A DNA stretch of 64,000 nucleotides from Epilithonimonas vandammei (GTDB taxonomy: Bacteria > Bacteroidota > Bacteroidia > Flavobacteriales > Weeksellaceae), in assembly GCF_003860525.1 (NCBI RefSeq), contig NZ_CP034161.1, positions 992,001-1,056,000 of the forward strand, read 5' to 3'. This document shows, piece after piece, positions 1-7,937 of the stretch (position 1 is the stretch's first letter; every line of letters begins with the position of its first letter). The position numbers and the translations under genes are program-made. The notes beneath the pieces are model-generated. The model saw only the letters and a list, made by a program, of their open reading frames with translations. It did not search any database and was not told the DNA's origin.

Positions 1-728
1 AGATTAGCAGTAACTGTTGAATTAGTTTCTCCAGCTTTTGGATATTTATACCGCATCTCCGTTGGATAAAGCGATTTCCCGTAGATTGGAATATAGATTT
101 CCGGAACTTTTGACTCATCGAATCTTACAAAAACAATTGCATCACCTGCTTTGTTCCATTGGTAATAATCTGCGTGAGAAAATTCTTCCTCATAAACCCA
201 ATCTCCAAGTCCATTAATAATAGAATTTTTCTTTCCGTCGGTAGTAATCTGCGTGATTTTTCCGGAAGTCAAATCTTGATAAAACAAGTTGTTGTCAACG
301 ATATAAGCCACTTTGCTTCCGTCCGGAGAAAACTTCGGTTCCTGAATCCAGTTTCCATTATTAAGTGGCATTACTGTATTTGATTTCAAATCCTTAACAT
401 CAAATTTTCCTAAGAATGAATGTCTGTAAATCGGTTCACTTTCTTTCTGAAGAAGAATTTTGGATTCGTCTGGAGAGAAAATATAAGATTCGAAACTTCC
501 ATCTACAATATTTCCAACTTTCTGGAATGTTTTATAGCTATATTTTGCAATGCCATCTTTTTCTATAGTGGCGTAGTTTTCACCATCATTTAAGGATGCA
601 ATTCCTGCAATGCCTTTTCCACGGTAATATCCTGAGTAGATTTTGTCTAACGTAATTTCTTGAGCATTAATGTTTTGTGAGAAAACTGCCGTTATCAAAA
701 CAACAGAAATAAGGATTTTTTTGTTCAT
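1..728 (-). CDS. S9 family peptidase (dipeptidyl peptidase IV-like), N-terminal part
   Basis: The reading frame is open from the ATG at 728 to the window edge, giving about 242 residues; the C-terminal catalytic part lies outside. A signal peptide (MNKKILISVVLITAVFS, ending near NAQE) is followed by the beta-propeller typical of DPP-IV N-terminal domains: repeated 'FSPDES/FSPDGSKVAY' blades, 'YQDLTSGKITQIT' and a 'GLGDWVYEEEF' segment that resembles the DPP-IV Glu-Glu motif binding the substrate amino terminus. It is probably an exported exopeptidase removing X-Pro or similar dipeptides in the periplasm. The catalytic Ser-Asp-His triad cannot be checked here. Family is confident; exact specificity is inferred. 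Confidence 0.85.
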   Translation of the reverse strand, partial: MNKKILISVVLITAVFSQNINAQEITLDKIYSGYYRGKGIAGIASLNDGENYATIEKDGIAKYSYKTFQKVGNIVDGSFESYIFSPDESKILLQKESEPIYRHSFLGKFDVKDLKSNTVMPLNNGNWIQEPKFSPDGSKVAYIVDNNLFYQDLTSGKITQITTDGKKNSIINGLGDWVYEEEFSHADYYQWNKAGDAIVFVRFDESKVPEIYIPIYGKSLYPTEMRYKYPKAGETNSTVTAN

Positions 729-1043
729 TATCTTTTTATTTTTTATTTAAGGATTCACGAACCTTGCGGTTTCATTTTTCAAATTTTAATGACGTAAATA
801 TAATAAAGATAAATTGTTTTAAATACAATCTTTGGAACATCGAATTGCTAATGCGTGAGGGATAGTAGTGGAAATCCTTTTCTGTTTACAAAACAGAAAA
901 GATTGTAACGGATAGCCCGACCCAAGCTTTGGACTTAGCCTTGGAAAGGGACACGCCCAAAAACTGACAACCATCAACTGGAAACTATCAACTAATATTT
1001 GTATCTTTGCACCATTATTTTTCTCACTTAAAACGTTTATAGC
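729..1043. other. Divergent intergenic region with hairpin
   Basis: This 315-base gap separates the peptidase from trhO. At about 871-903 it holds a long hairpin (arms around CTTTTCTGTTT and AAACAGAAAAG, three-base loop). It is followed by the relatively GC-rich stretch GGATAGCCCGACCC...GGACACGCCC, which looks like an interspersed intergenic repeat rather than coding sequence. No gene was recognised. Confidence 0.5.
1002..1009 (+). promoter_or_regulatory. Bacteroidota -7 box for trhO cluster
   Basis: TATCTTTG fits the Bacteroidota -7 consensus TAnnTTTG and lies 34 bases before the trhO ATG. No clear TTTG -33 box was found at the usual distance, so this is a moderate call. Confidence 0.5.
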
Positions 1044-2402
1044 ATGCAACTGTATAACACCTTAAGCGCAGAAGAAAGAGCTCAACTTATTGATGAAGCT
1101 GGTAAGGAACGCCTTACATTGTCTTTCTATGCGTATGCCAAAATTGAAGATCCCAAAAAATTTCGTGACGACTTATTTATAGCCTGGAACGCTCTTGATG
1201 CGCTAGGTCGTATCTATGTAGCGCACGAAGGAATTAATGCTCAGATGAGTGTTCCTGCGGAGAATTTCGAAGCTTTTCGTGATACGCTGGAAGTTTATGA
1301 TTTTATGAAAGGTATTCGTCTGAATGTGGCTGTTGAGCAGGATAATTACTCTTTTTTGAAGTTAACGATTAAAGTTAGAAATAAAATTGTTGCGGATGGT
1401 TTGAATGACGAAACTTTTGATGTCACCAATAAAGGAATTCACTTAAAAGCTCAGGAATTTAATAATATGTTGGAAGACCCAAATACAATTGTAGTAGATT
1501 TCAGAAATCATTATGAAAGTGAAGTGGGTCATTTTGAAGGTGCAATCACACCAGATGTTGAGAATTTCCGTGAAAGTTTACCGATTATTAATGAACAATT
1601 ACAAGATTTCAAAGAAGATAAAAATCTGTTGATGTATTGTACTGGCGGAATCCGTTGTGAAAAAGCGAGTGCTTATTTCAAACATCAAGGTTTCAAAAAC
1701 GTTTATCAATTAGAAGGCGGAATTATAGAATATGCGCGTCAAATCAAAGAAGAAGGCGTTGAAAGTAAGTTCATTGGAAAGAATTTTGTGTTTGATCACC
1801 GTTTAGGCGAAAGGATTACAGACGATATTATTTCGCAGTGTCACCAATGTGGAAAACCTTGTGATAATCATACAAACTGTTCGAACGATGCTTGTCATTT
1901 ATTGTTTATCCAATGTGATGAATGTAAAGCAATCATGGAAAATACTTGCTCTACAGAATGTCACGAGATAATCCATTTACCACAAGAAGAACAAATTGCT
2001 AGAAGAAAAGGATTACAAGTTGGGAACAAAGTGTTCCGAAAAGGTAAATCCGAAGCTTTAAAATTTAAAAAATCTGGAGAATTTTCAACGCAAACTTTGG
2101 CAAAAGCAAAACCTGAAACTAAAGATATCCGTCAGAAAATTAAAGTTAAAAAAGTATTGATTGGTAAAGGAGAACATTATTATTCTAAATCTAAAATAGG
2201 ACAGTTTTTAATTGAAAACAAAGAACTTTCTGTAGGTGATAAAGTTTTAATTTCCGGTCCTACAACTGGAGAACAAGAGTTTACCATTAAAGAAATTTTC
2301 GCTAATGGCGCTTCAACTGAAATAGCTAAAGTGGGTGATCAAGTTACTTTTGAGCTTCCATTTAGAGTTCGTTTGTCCGATAAGTTGTATAAAATCTTAT
2401 AA
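1044..2402 (+). CDS. trhO: tRNA uridine(34) hydroxylase TrhO with extra C-terminal domain
   Basis: TrhO (YceA-type, rhodanese-related) carries out O2-dependent 5-hydroxylation of wobble uridine 34 in tRNA. Residues about 25-115 form the N-terminal alpha/beta domain. Residues about 135-235 form the rhodanese domain with the active-site loop YCTGGIRC (Cys199, Cys205). A Cys-rich stretch at about 265-305 (CxxCGxxCxxHxxC...CDxC) may bind metal. At 452 residues it is about 100 longer than E. coli TrhO. The extra residues (about 363-452) clearly resemble the C-terminus of the next gene, TrhP, sharing Y-x-K-S-x-I-x-x-F-L-I-E, VGDKVLI-x-GPTTG and RPSD-x-LYKI-like blocks. It begins a tight cluster, with trhP starting 8 bases after its stop. 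Confidence 0.92.
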   Translation: MQLYNTLSAEERAQLIDEAGKERLTLSFYAYAKIEDPKKFRDDLFIAWNALDALGRIYVAHEGINAQMSVPAENFEAFRDTLEVYDFMKGIRLNVAVEQDNYSFLKLTIKVRNKIVADGLNDETFDVTNKGIHLKAQEFNNMLEDPNTIVVDFRNHYESEVGHFEGAITPDVENFRESLPIINEQLQDFKEDKNLLMYCTGGIRCEKASAYFKHQGFKNVYQLEGGIIEYARQIKEEGVESKFIGKNFVFDHRLGERITDDIISQCHQCGKPCDNHTNCSNDACHLLFIQCDECKAIMENTCSTECHEIIHLPQEEQIARRKGLQVGNKVFRKGKSEALKFKKSGEFSTQTLAKAKPETKDIRQKIKVKKVLIGKGEHYYSKSKIGQFLIENKELSVGDKVLISGPTTGEQEFTIKEIFANGASTEIAKVGDQVTFELPFRVRLSDKLYKIL

Positions 2403-2410
2403 GATTTAAG

Positions 2411-3655
2411 ATGACAAACAGTGGTAGAATAGAGTTGATGGCGCCAGCTGGCGATTTTACATCAATGCAAGCGGCTTTGGATAATGGTGCAGATTCCATT
2501 TATTTTGGTGTAGAACAGCTGAATATGCGGGCCAGAGCATCAATGAATTTCATAATTGATGATTTACCAGAAATAAATAAACGTTGCTCAGAAAAAGGAG
2601 TGAGAACTTATCTTACACTCAATACAATTATATACGATCACGATTTATCTATTATAAAAACACTTCTTGATAAAGCAAAAGAGGCTAATATTACAGCAGT
2701 CATTGCGATGGATCAAGCGGTAATTTCTTACGCGAGACAAATTGGGATGGAGGTTCATATTTCTACACAAATCAATATCACAAATATTGAAACGGTAAAA
2801 TTCTATGCGCTTTTCGCTGACACAATGGTTATGAGTCGTGAATTGAGTATTAACCAAATCAAAAAAATATGTGACCAGATTATAAAAGATGATGTAAGAG
2901 GGCCGTCTGGGAATTTGGTTGAGATTGAGATTTTCGGTCACGGAGCTCTTTGTATGGCCGTTTCTGGCAAGTGTTATTTGAGCTTGCATTCAGCTAATTC
3001 TTCTGCAAATAGGGGAGCTTGCAAGCAAAATTGCAGAAAAAAATATACGGTTATCGATCAGGAAACAGGTTTTGAAATAGAACTTGATAATGAATATATG
3101 ATGTCACCAAAAGATCTTTGTACGATCAGTTTTCTTGATCAGATCATAGATTCGGGAGTGAAAGTTCTAAAAATCGAAGGACGCGGACGTGCTCCTGAAT
3201 ACGTTGCTACAGTTGTAAAAGCTTATAGAGAAGCAATTGATGCTATTGCAGAAAAGACTTTTTCTCAGGAAAAAGTTACAGAATGTATGTCTAGGCTGGA
3301 AACAGTTTATAATAGAGGTTTTTGGAGCGGATATTATCTTGGTCAGGAATTAGGTGAATGGTCTGATAATTCTGGTTCTAGTGCTATTCAAAAGAAAGTT
3401 TACGTTGGGAAAGGTCGTCATTTTTATCCAAAATCTAATATTGCAGAATTTCTTATAGAAGCTTATGATTTGACTGTGGGAGATAAAGTTTTGATTCAAG
3501 GTCCTACAACAGGTTCTCAAGAAATGATAGTGGAAACAATGCAGGTTGATGAAAAGCCAGAAGCAAACAAAGCATCCAAATCAGATTTAATCACATTCAA
3601 GACAGATTTCCGGGTTCGTCCTTCTGATAGGTTATATAAAATAATTCAAGCTTAA
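2411..3655 (+). CDS. trhP: tRNA hydroxylation protein TrhP (peptidase U32 family)
   Basis: This 414-residue U32-family protein has the family signature at residues 171-191 (EIFGHGALC...SGKCYLS) and cysteines 181, 188, 204 and 208, which fit the iron-sulfur ligands proposed for TrhP/RlhA proteins. In E. coli, TrhP (YegQ) makes 5-hydroxyuridine at tRNA position 34, using prephenate, in parallel with TrhO. Residues 1-330 form the catalytic barrel and about 333-414 the U32 C-terminal domain. Being next to trhO and a ferredoxin favours TrhP over the 23S rRNA enzyme RlhA or a collagenase role. It is preceded by trhO with only 8 bases between them, so translational coupling is likely. Confidence 0.85.
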   Translation: MTNSGRIELMAPAGDFTSMQAALDNGADSIYFGVEQLNMRARASMNFIIDDLPEINKRCSEKGVRTYLTLNTIIYDHDLSIIKTLLDKAKEANITAVIAMDQAVISYARQIGMEVHISTQINITNIETVKFYALFADTMVMSRELSINQIKKICDQIIKDDVRGPSGNLVEIEIFGHGALCMAVSGKCYLSLHSANSSANRGACKQNCRKKYTVIDQETGFEIELDNEYMMSPKDLCTISFLDQIIDSGVKVLKIEGRGRAPEYVATVVKAYREAIDAIAEKTFSQEKVTECMSRLETVYNRGFWSGYYLGQELGEWSDNSGSSAIQKKVYVGKGRHFYPKSNIAEFLIEAYDLTVGDKVLIQGPTTGSQEMIVETMQVDEKPEANKASKSDLITFKTDFRVRPSDRLYKIIQA

Positions 3656-3702
3656 TAATAAGGAATATTTGCATTGTTGTTTCTCTCTTATTTTTAATTA
3701 AG

Positions 3703-3933
3703 ATGGTAATTGTAACACTTCAGCGAGACAAATGTATCGGTTGCAACTATTGTGAAGAGTTCGCGCCAGAGTTTTTTAGGATGTCTAAAAAAGATGGTAA
3801 ATCAGTATTGTTGAGATCGATTGATAAAAAAGGCTTTTACACGATTAAAACGCCACAACATGAGTCTTTTGAACCATGCGATAGAGCATCTAAAGCTTGT
3901 CCTGTGAATATCATTTCAGTTAAAGAAATTTAG
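3703..3933 (+). CDS. Small single-cluster [4Fe-4S] ferredoxin
   Basis: A 76-residue acidic electron carrier. The N-terminal CIGCNYCEEFAPEFF and the C-terminal C-D-R-A-S-K-A-C-P-V motif give the Cys pattern of one-cluster ferredoxins of the Fer4_13 type. It lies 47 bases after trhP and only one base before the next gene, so it is probably cotranscribed. Because TrhP is an Fe-S protein and needs reducing equivalents, this ferredoxin could serve it; that partnership is inference from position. An alternative is a general carrier for unrelated oxidoreductases. Confidence 0.85.
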   Translation: MVIVTLQRDKCIGCNYCEEFAPEFFRMSKKDGKSVLLRSIDKKGFYTIKTPQHESFEPCDRASKACPVNIISVKEI

Positions 3934-3934
3934 G

Positions 3935-4513
3935 ATGAATCTTAGTCTTACAAAAAAGGAACTTCGAACGATTTATAAAGAGAAAAGAATGGCCTTATCG
4001 CAAGATGAGGTCCATTTTTTGTCTCAAAAAATCCTTGATCAGTTTATTTTACAATTTAATATTATTGAAAATCAAAAAGTTAACATTTTTTTATCAATTG
4101 AAAAATTGAAAGAAGTCAATACTCAAATTTTCATTGATTATTTTTTTGAAAATAAAATAAGAGTTTTTGTACCGAAAATTCAAGGTGAAAATATGATTTC
4201 GGTGGAGATTTTTCCTAATTCAGAATTTGAAATTAACGATTGGGGAATCAAAGAGCCTATTTCTAATATTGATGCTAATGTTGAATTAGACTACGTTTTA
4301 ACGCCATTATTGTACTGTGACCAATTTGGAAATAGAGTTGGCTATGGAAAAGGTTTCTATGATTCTTTCTTTTCAAGAGATTTGAAGATTCATAAAAAAA
4401 TTGCTCTAAACTTCTTTTCTCCGAATGAAGGCATCGCAGATGTTTTTCAGAAAGATGTAGCTTTAGATGGTTTGATTACACCTTCAGAATATATAGATTT
4501 CACTGTTAAATAA
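3935..4513 (+). CDS. 5-formyltetrahydrofolate cyclo-ligase
   Basis: This 192-residue cytosolic enzyme converts 5-formyl-THF to 5,10-methenyl-THF with ATP. The nucleotide-binding signature GYGKGFYD follows GNR at about residues 129-136, and the basic N-terminal helix KKELRTIYKEKR is typical. Length matches the family. The ATG overlaps the end of the ferredoxin reading frame region (one base gap), so it is the last gene of the trhO-trhP-ferredoxin cluster. A functional link of folate salvage to tRNA modification is not established and may be chance. Confidence 0.9.
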   Translation: MNLSLTKKELRTIYKEKRMALSQDEVHFLSQKILDQFILQFNIIENQKVNIFLSIEKLKEVNTQIFIDYFFENKIRVFVPKIQGENMISVEIFPNSEFEINDWGIKEPISNIDANVELDYVLTPLLYCDQFGNRVGYGKGFYDSFFSRDLKIHKKIALNFFSPNEGIADVFQKDVALDGLITPSEYIDFTVK

Positions 4514-4574
4514 TTGGTATCCAGGTATATTTATTTGTAAATCACTTTACAATGATATTACAAGTTATTTAGTA

Positions 4575-4603
4575 TTGATTTTTGTCAGACCGTTCTACCT
4601 TTG
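4575..4603 (+). promoter_or_regulatory. Promoter of first mini-lipoprotein
   Basis: A TTG at 4575-4577 is followed after 18 bases by TACCTTTG at 4596-4603, matching the -33/-7 layout of Bacteroidota vegetative promoters. The ATG of the lipoprotein gene lies 66 bases downstream. Confidence 0.55.
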
Positions 4604-4669
4604 TCTTGTAATTATGAATAGATAATTAACGAATAACAATATATAATAATTAATTTAAATTTTTAGAAA

Positions 4670-4906
4670 ATGAAAAAGTCATTATTTGTAGCTGCTATCG
4701 CTGCTATCGCTCTTGTAGCTTGTAAAAAAACTGATAAAGTAGAAGCTAACGCAGTTGATTCTGTAGACGCAGTTGCTGATTCTACTGTTGCAGTAATCGA
4801 TTCTACTGCAACTGCAACTGTTGATTCAGTAAAAGCTACTGCTGACTCTGCTAAAGCTGAAGTAAAAGCTGACGAGAAAGCTGCTAAAGAAGAAATCAAA
4901 AAATAA
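4670..4906 (+). CDS. Ala/Asp/Ser-rich mini-lipoprotein
   Basis: The 78-residue product has a lipoprotein signal (MKKSLFVAAIAAIALVAC, lipobox LVAC). The mature part has almost no aromatic residues and consists of irregular repeats around V-D-S and A-D-S, ending in a charged Ala/Lys/Glu tail. This suggests a small helical, membrane-anchored periplasmic protein, somewhat like Lpp in style but without recognisable homology. A paralogue at 11225-11455 shares the first 21 residues almost exactly and the same leader sequence. The two copies now flank an insertion sequence nest plus two envelope genes. Function unknown. Confidence 0.75.
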   Translation: MKKSLFVAAIAAIALVACKKTDKVEANAVDSVDAVADSTVAVIDSTATATVDSVKATADSAKAEVKADEKAAKEEIKK

Positions 4907-4928
4907 TTAGATTCCAAATCTAATTTTA

Positions 4929-4947
4929 AAACAAAACCCGCTAATTA
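4929..4947. terminator. Left half of a bidirectional terminator split by an IS
   Basis: ACAAAACCCGCTAAT followed by TA is the mirror image of 9388-9404. With the IS5-type element and one TA removed, the halves join into the perfect palindrome CCCGCTAATTAATTAGCGGG flanked by A and T tracts. That is the form expected of a terminator shared by the convergent genes at 4670-4906 and 9387-9983. Confidence 0.75.
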
Positions 4948-5114
4948 GTCATTCCTTAAAAAGCTAATTTTTCATTTTGGGTAATGTACTGAAAAATAGT
5001 TGGTGGATTTTAGAAAATTAATGTTTAGATTCCGCCTGTTAATCCGAAGAGGAAAAAGGCAATGGTGGAGACCAACCTTTCAGCAATAGGATTAATGTTC
5101 AAAACGATAGTTTG

Positions 5115-6831
5115 GAATCCGTCTCACAACAAAATTTGAGGCGGATTTTTTATTTCAGTAAAATGTATATTATTTTGGAAAATAGAAAAAGTTGTCCTCT
5201 TTAGGCAACTTTCTTTCTTAGATTGTGTGCTAAAGCGTGTAAACCGAACTCCAATTCTACTTTTTTCAGACCTTTGAGGGTAAACCGCTTAAAATTATTG
5301 CAATGTTTGAGATGTGCAAACACAGGTTCTACTTCAACCGAGCGTTGTTTTCTTTTTTTAATGCCTTTTTCACTGTTTAAAAGTTTTCGTATTTTCTCTT
5401 TGTAATCTTCCAAATGATGGTTCCGTTCGATGCTTCGGTTTTCTTTGGAACTGTGGCAAACGCCTCTAATTGGGCATCCATCGCAGTTTTTAGCCTGATA
5501 ATGGGAGAGCTTTTGAGGATAACCGGTCTTGGTTTTGCGCGTGCTTTCGTGCGTTTTTTCCATCTTTTGTCCCATCGGACAAACGTAAAAATCGTCTTCC
5601 CCGTTGTAATGCAGATTTTCTTTGCTGAAAATCTTGTGTTTCGCCTGATAACGGGCATTCTGCTCTTTGTCGAAAGTATTGTATTTTACAAATGGTGTAA
5701 TATTGTTCTGTTCCAATAATTCGTAGTTCTGCTCGCTTCCGTACCCCGCATCAGCAGTGAGTTCTTCCAACTCTTCCATTCTTTTTTTACCAAACAATTT
5801 CTCAAAATTTTCCAAATGACGCTCCAAAGTATTGATATCATTGGTTTGCTGATGGATGGTATAATTGACGATGATTTGATTCTCTGTGGAAATCTGTGCA
5901 TTATAAGCCGGTTTGAGCTGTCCATTCATCATGTGATCGTCCTTCATTCTCATGAAAGTAGCATCTTCATCGGTCTTGCTGTAGGAATTCCGCTCTGCTA
6001 AAATAGCTTCCTGAGCTTCGTATTTATCGAGGTTTTTCTCAAAATTTTTTTTAATGTAATTCAGTTTGGCTTTGGCTTTTTTGTCGGAATCGGTTTTACC
6101 CCCGCTGCCTTTTAATTTGGCATTGATATTTTCTGCCGTTTGCCGGATTTTTTCTTTGCTGATCTCTTTGAACCCCGGCGGTTCAGGGTCTTTATCTTCT
6201 TCCTTTGCCACACTTTGAGCGTATTTCCAGAGCTCTTCCAGCTGACGAAGCATTTTTTCTTTGTTGGTTTTGATGGCATTTGCCCAGACAAAAGTGTAGC
6301 GACCCGCCTGTGCTTCAATTTTGGTTCCGTCTACAAACACCTGTTTCAGGCTCACCAAACCTTCTTCTGCCAAAAGCAAAACCACCTGTGAGAAAATATT
6401 TTTGAAGGCGGCTTCAAGTTTATGGGTACGAAAACGGTTCACGGTATTGTGATCCACGATGCTCATGTTGGAGAGCCACATGAAGTTGATGTTTTCACGA
6501 AGCGCTTTTTCGATTTTCCGCGATGAATAAATATTGTTCATATACGCAAAAACCATCACCTTGAGCATCATCACAGGATGATAACTGGGATTTCCTTCTT
6601 TGCTGTAAGCTTTCAGGAGTGGGTCAATGTTTACCTTCTCCAAAATATCATTAACGATCCGAACAGGATGATTTTCGGGAATCAAATCCTCAAAACTATA
6701 AGGAAACAAAACCAACTGATTTTGATTGTAATGCTTAAAATTCATAAACAACTGTCTGATTATCAGATATAAATATACAAAAACCCTCAATAATAACCAA
6801 AAAAAATCCGCCTCAGTTGTGAGACGGATTC
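5115..6831 (-). mobile_element. IS1182-type insertion sequence, copy 1 (inner layer)
   Basis: This 1717-bp element has ends GAATCCGTCTCACAAC at both borders in inverted orientation. Each end also folds into a hairpin (AATCCGYCTCA with TGAGRCGGATT) followed inward by a T tract. No target duplication is visible. It lies within the 3' flank of the IS256-type element and carries one intact transposase. It differs from copy 2 (38079-41149) by only a few bases that I could spot. Confidence 0.88.
5201..6745 (-). CDS. IS1182 family transposase (copy 1, intact)
   Basis: The 514-residue transposase starts MNFKHYNQNQLVLFPYSFED; this ATG at 6745 is preferred to an upstream start that would add 15 unlikely residues. 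The N-terminal part holds the DUF772-like region (HPVRIV...YHPVMMLKVMVFAY...SRKIEKALRENINFMWL). The core has 'FVDGTKIEA', 'LTADAGYGSE' and the C-terminal Glu region, consistent with a DDE transposase. A Cys cluster (CDGCPIRGVC) precedes the end. It has Gly at the position where copy 2 has Glu in the PP-x-FKEISKEK segment. It appears complete and could be active. Confidence 0.92.
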   Translation of the reverse strand: MNFKHYNQNQLVLFPYSFEDLIPENHPVRIVNDILEKVNIDPLLKAYSKEGNPSYHPVMMLKVMVFAYMNNIYSSRKIEKALRENINFMWLSNMSIVDHNTVNRFRTHKLEAAFKNIFSQVVLLLAEEGLVSLKQVFVDGTKIEAQAGRYTFVWANAIKTNKEKMLRQLEELWKYAQSVAKEEDKDPEPPGFKEISKEKIRQTAENINAKLKGSGGKTDSDKKAKAKLNYIKKNFEKNLDKYEAQEAILAERNSYSKTDEDATFMRMKDDHMMNGQLKPAYNAQISTENQIIVNYTIHQQTNDINTLERHLENFEKLFGKKRMEELEELTADAGYGSEQNYELLEQNNITPFVKYNTFDKEQNARYQAKHKIFSKENLHYNGEDDFYVCPMGQKMEKTHESTRKTKTGYPQKLSHYQAKNCDGCPIRGVCHSSKENRSIERNHHLEDYKEKIRKLLNSEKGIKKRKQRSVEVEPVFAHLKHCNNFKRFTLKGLKKVELEFGLHALAHNLRKKVA

Positions 6832-6869
6832 TTTTAAATTATCGGATGAACCTTATTGCTAAAAAAACT

Positions 6870-7834
6870 CTATTTTTCGTTAGAAAAATAAATGTACCAT
6901 TTGATGAAGTTAATTCTGTTTTTCAGCGTTAATCCTCTGTGCAGATCCAGGTGGTTTTTCAGATGACTGAAGTACCCTTCGATTCCGTTGGTTGTTTTTG
7001 GAATTTTTGGATTATCCAAATAATGAAACATATTGGGAAGCGCCCTTTTTATAGTAAAATATGATCTTCTCAATAGTTTGTGGGTGTACCAATACCGTTC
7101 TGTTTCTGTGTTAATAGTTTTTTCATTGATATAGTCTTTATGCCGCTCATACCACTCTTTCAACTCCTGTGTCCACCAGATTCGATCGTTATGCGTTTCG
7201 ATTTTCAGCAATAAAAGAACGTGTTTTCTCAACTCTTGACCTGCAATATGTTTAGGGAATTTGGTTAGCCAAATCAGGCACATTCTCTGGATATGGACCA
7301 AACATCTTTGGATGATGATGTTCCTGTCGGTTTTTTTGATCGCCTTCAAAATACTTTTATCACCATCAGAAGTGATGCTTTCAAGCCTCACTCCCAACAA
7401 CAAAAGATTGGCCAGGTCTTCTTTGATCTCCTCGTAATGTTCTCCGTCTGTGAAGCGGATTAATTGAGTGTAACCGTCGAGATCGTCTTGATAAGCCACC
7501 AAACAAAACTGTGCAAAGTAAGTGGCATCCATTCTTAAGTTGACTTTTTCCCGTTTGATGATTTTTAGTACTGGAGAGCTTTCCAGAATTTGATAAAAAG
7601 TCCTTTGCAGCGTATCCTTGGAGTATCCACTGTCTCGGCAAAGAGTCTTATAAGTCTGTCTTTCCAGCACCCATTTCCTAAACCACACAAACCTGTTTCT
7701 TAATCTTTGTTCTGGACGATTATTTGTGAAAAAAATTCCGCAGCTTTTGCATTTAAACCTCTGTTTTCCCGCTTGACTTCCCCAACGGATAACATCCAAA
7801 CTTTTGCAAGCCCAGCATCGCTTTTTTTAGTCAT
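6870..7834 (-). CDS. IS256-type transposase with N-terminal zinc ribbon (frame shift near start)
   Basis: The zinc ribbon CWAC...KCKSCG at the N-terminus, followed by a helix-turn-helix and a MULE/IS256-like DDE core (LRMDATYF as first Asp; TSDGDKS as second Asp; NGIEGYFSHLKNH as Glu region), fits the 'variant zinc-binding' IS256 group. The long frame has no ATG: it is closed upstream by a TAA next to a run of seven A. An ATG at 7834 (M-T-K-K) lies in the other frame and would fuse to K-R-C-W-A-C by a -1 shift on that A run. Either one A was lost from an eight-A run, or slippage makes the full protein. Without the shift the start would be a TTG at 7799. Confidence 0.8.
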
Positions 7835-7848
7835 TTTTCACACAAAGA

Positions 7849-7882
7849 AAAAGTTTTATGAAACACGTTTCATAAAACTTTC
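7849..7882. repeat. Palindrome upstream of IS256-type transposase
   Basis: AAAGTTTTATGAAAC and GTTTCATAAAACTTT are perfect inverted arms around a two-base centre. The palindrome lies just before the transposase start inside the IS256-type element. It could be a transposase or regulator binding site or a hairpin blocking read-through; nothing in the sequence decides. Confidence 0.6.
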
Positions 7883-7937
7883 TTCTATGCCTTTATCCAT
7901 CGTTGATATAATGAATTTTACCAACTATTTTTCAGTA

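Noticed and set aside
4514..4669. A small gene between the cyclo-ligase and the lipoprotein
   Set aside because: The gap holds a promoter and leader only; frames are short and have no ribosome site.
4663..4917. An 84-residue Ser/Thr/Ala-rich frame antisense to the mini-lipoprotein
   Set aside because: It is the complement of the V-D-S repeats of a gene with a clear signal peptide, promoter and paralogue; no independent support.
5377..6391. Several frames overlapping the IS1182 transposase on both strands
   Set aside because: They are present identically at copy 2 because the DNA is the same; composition and lack of ribosome sites show they are shadows of the transposase.
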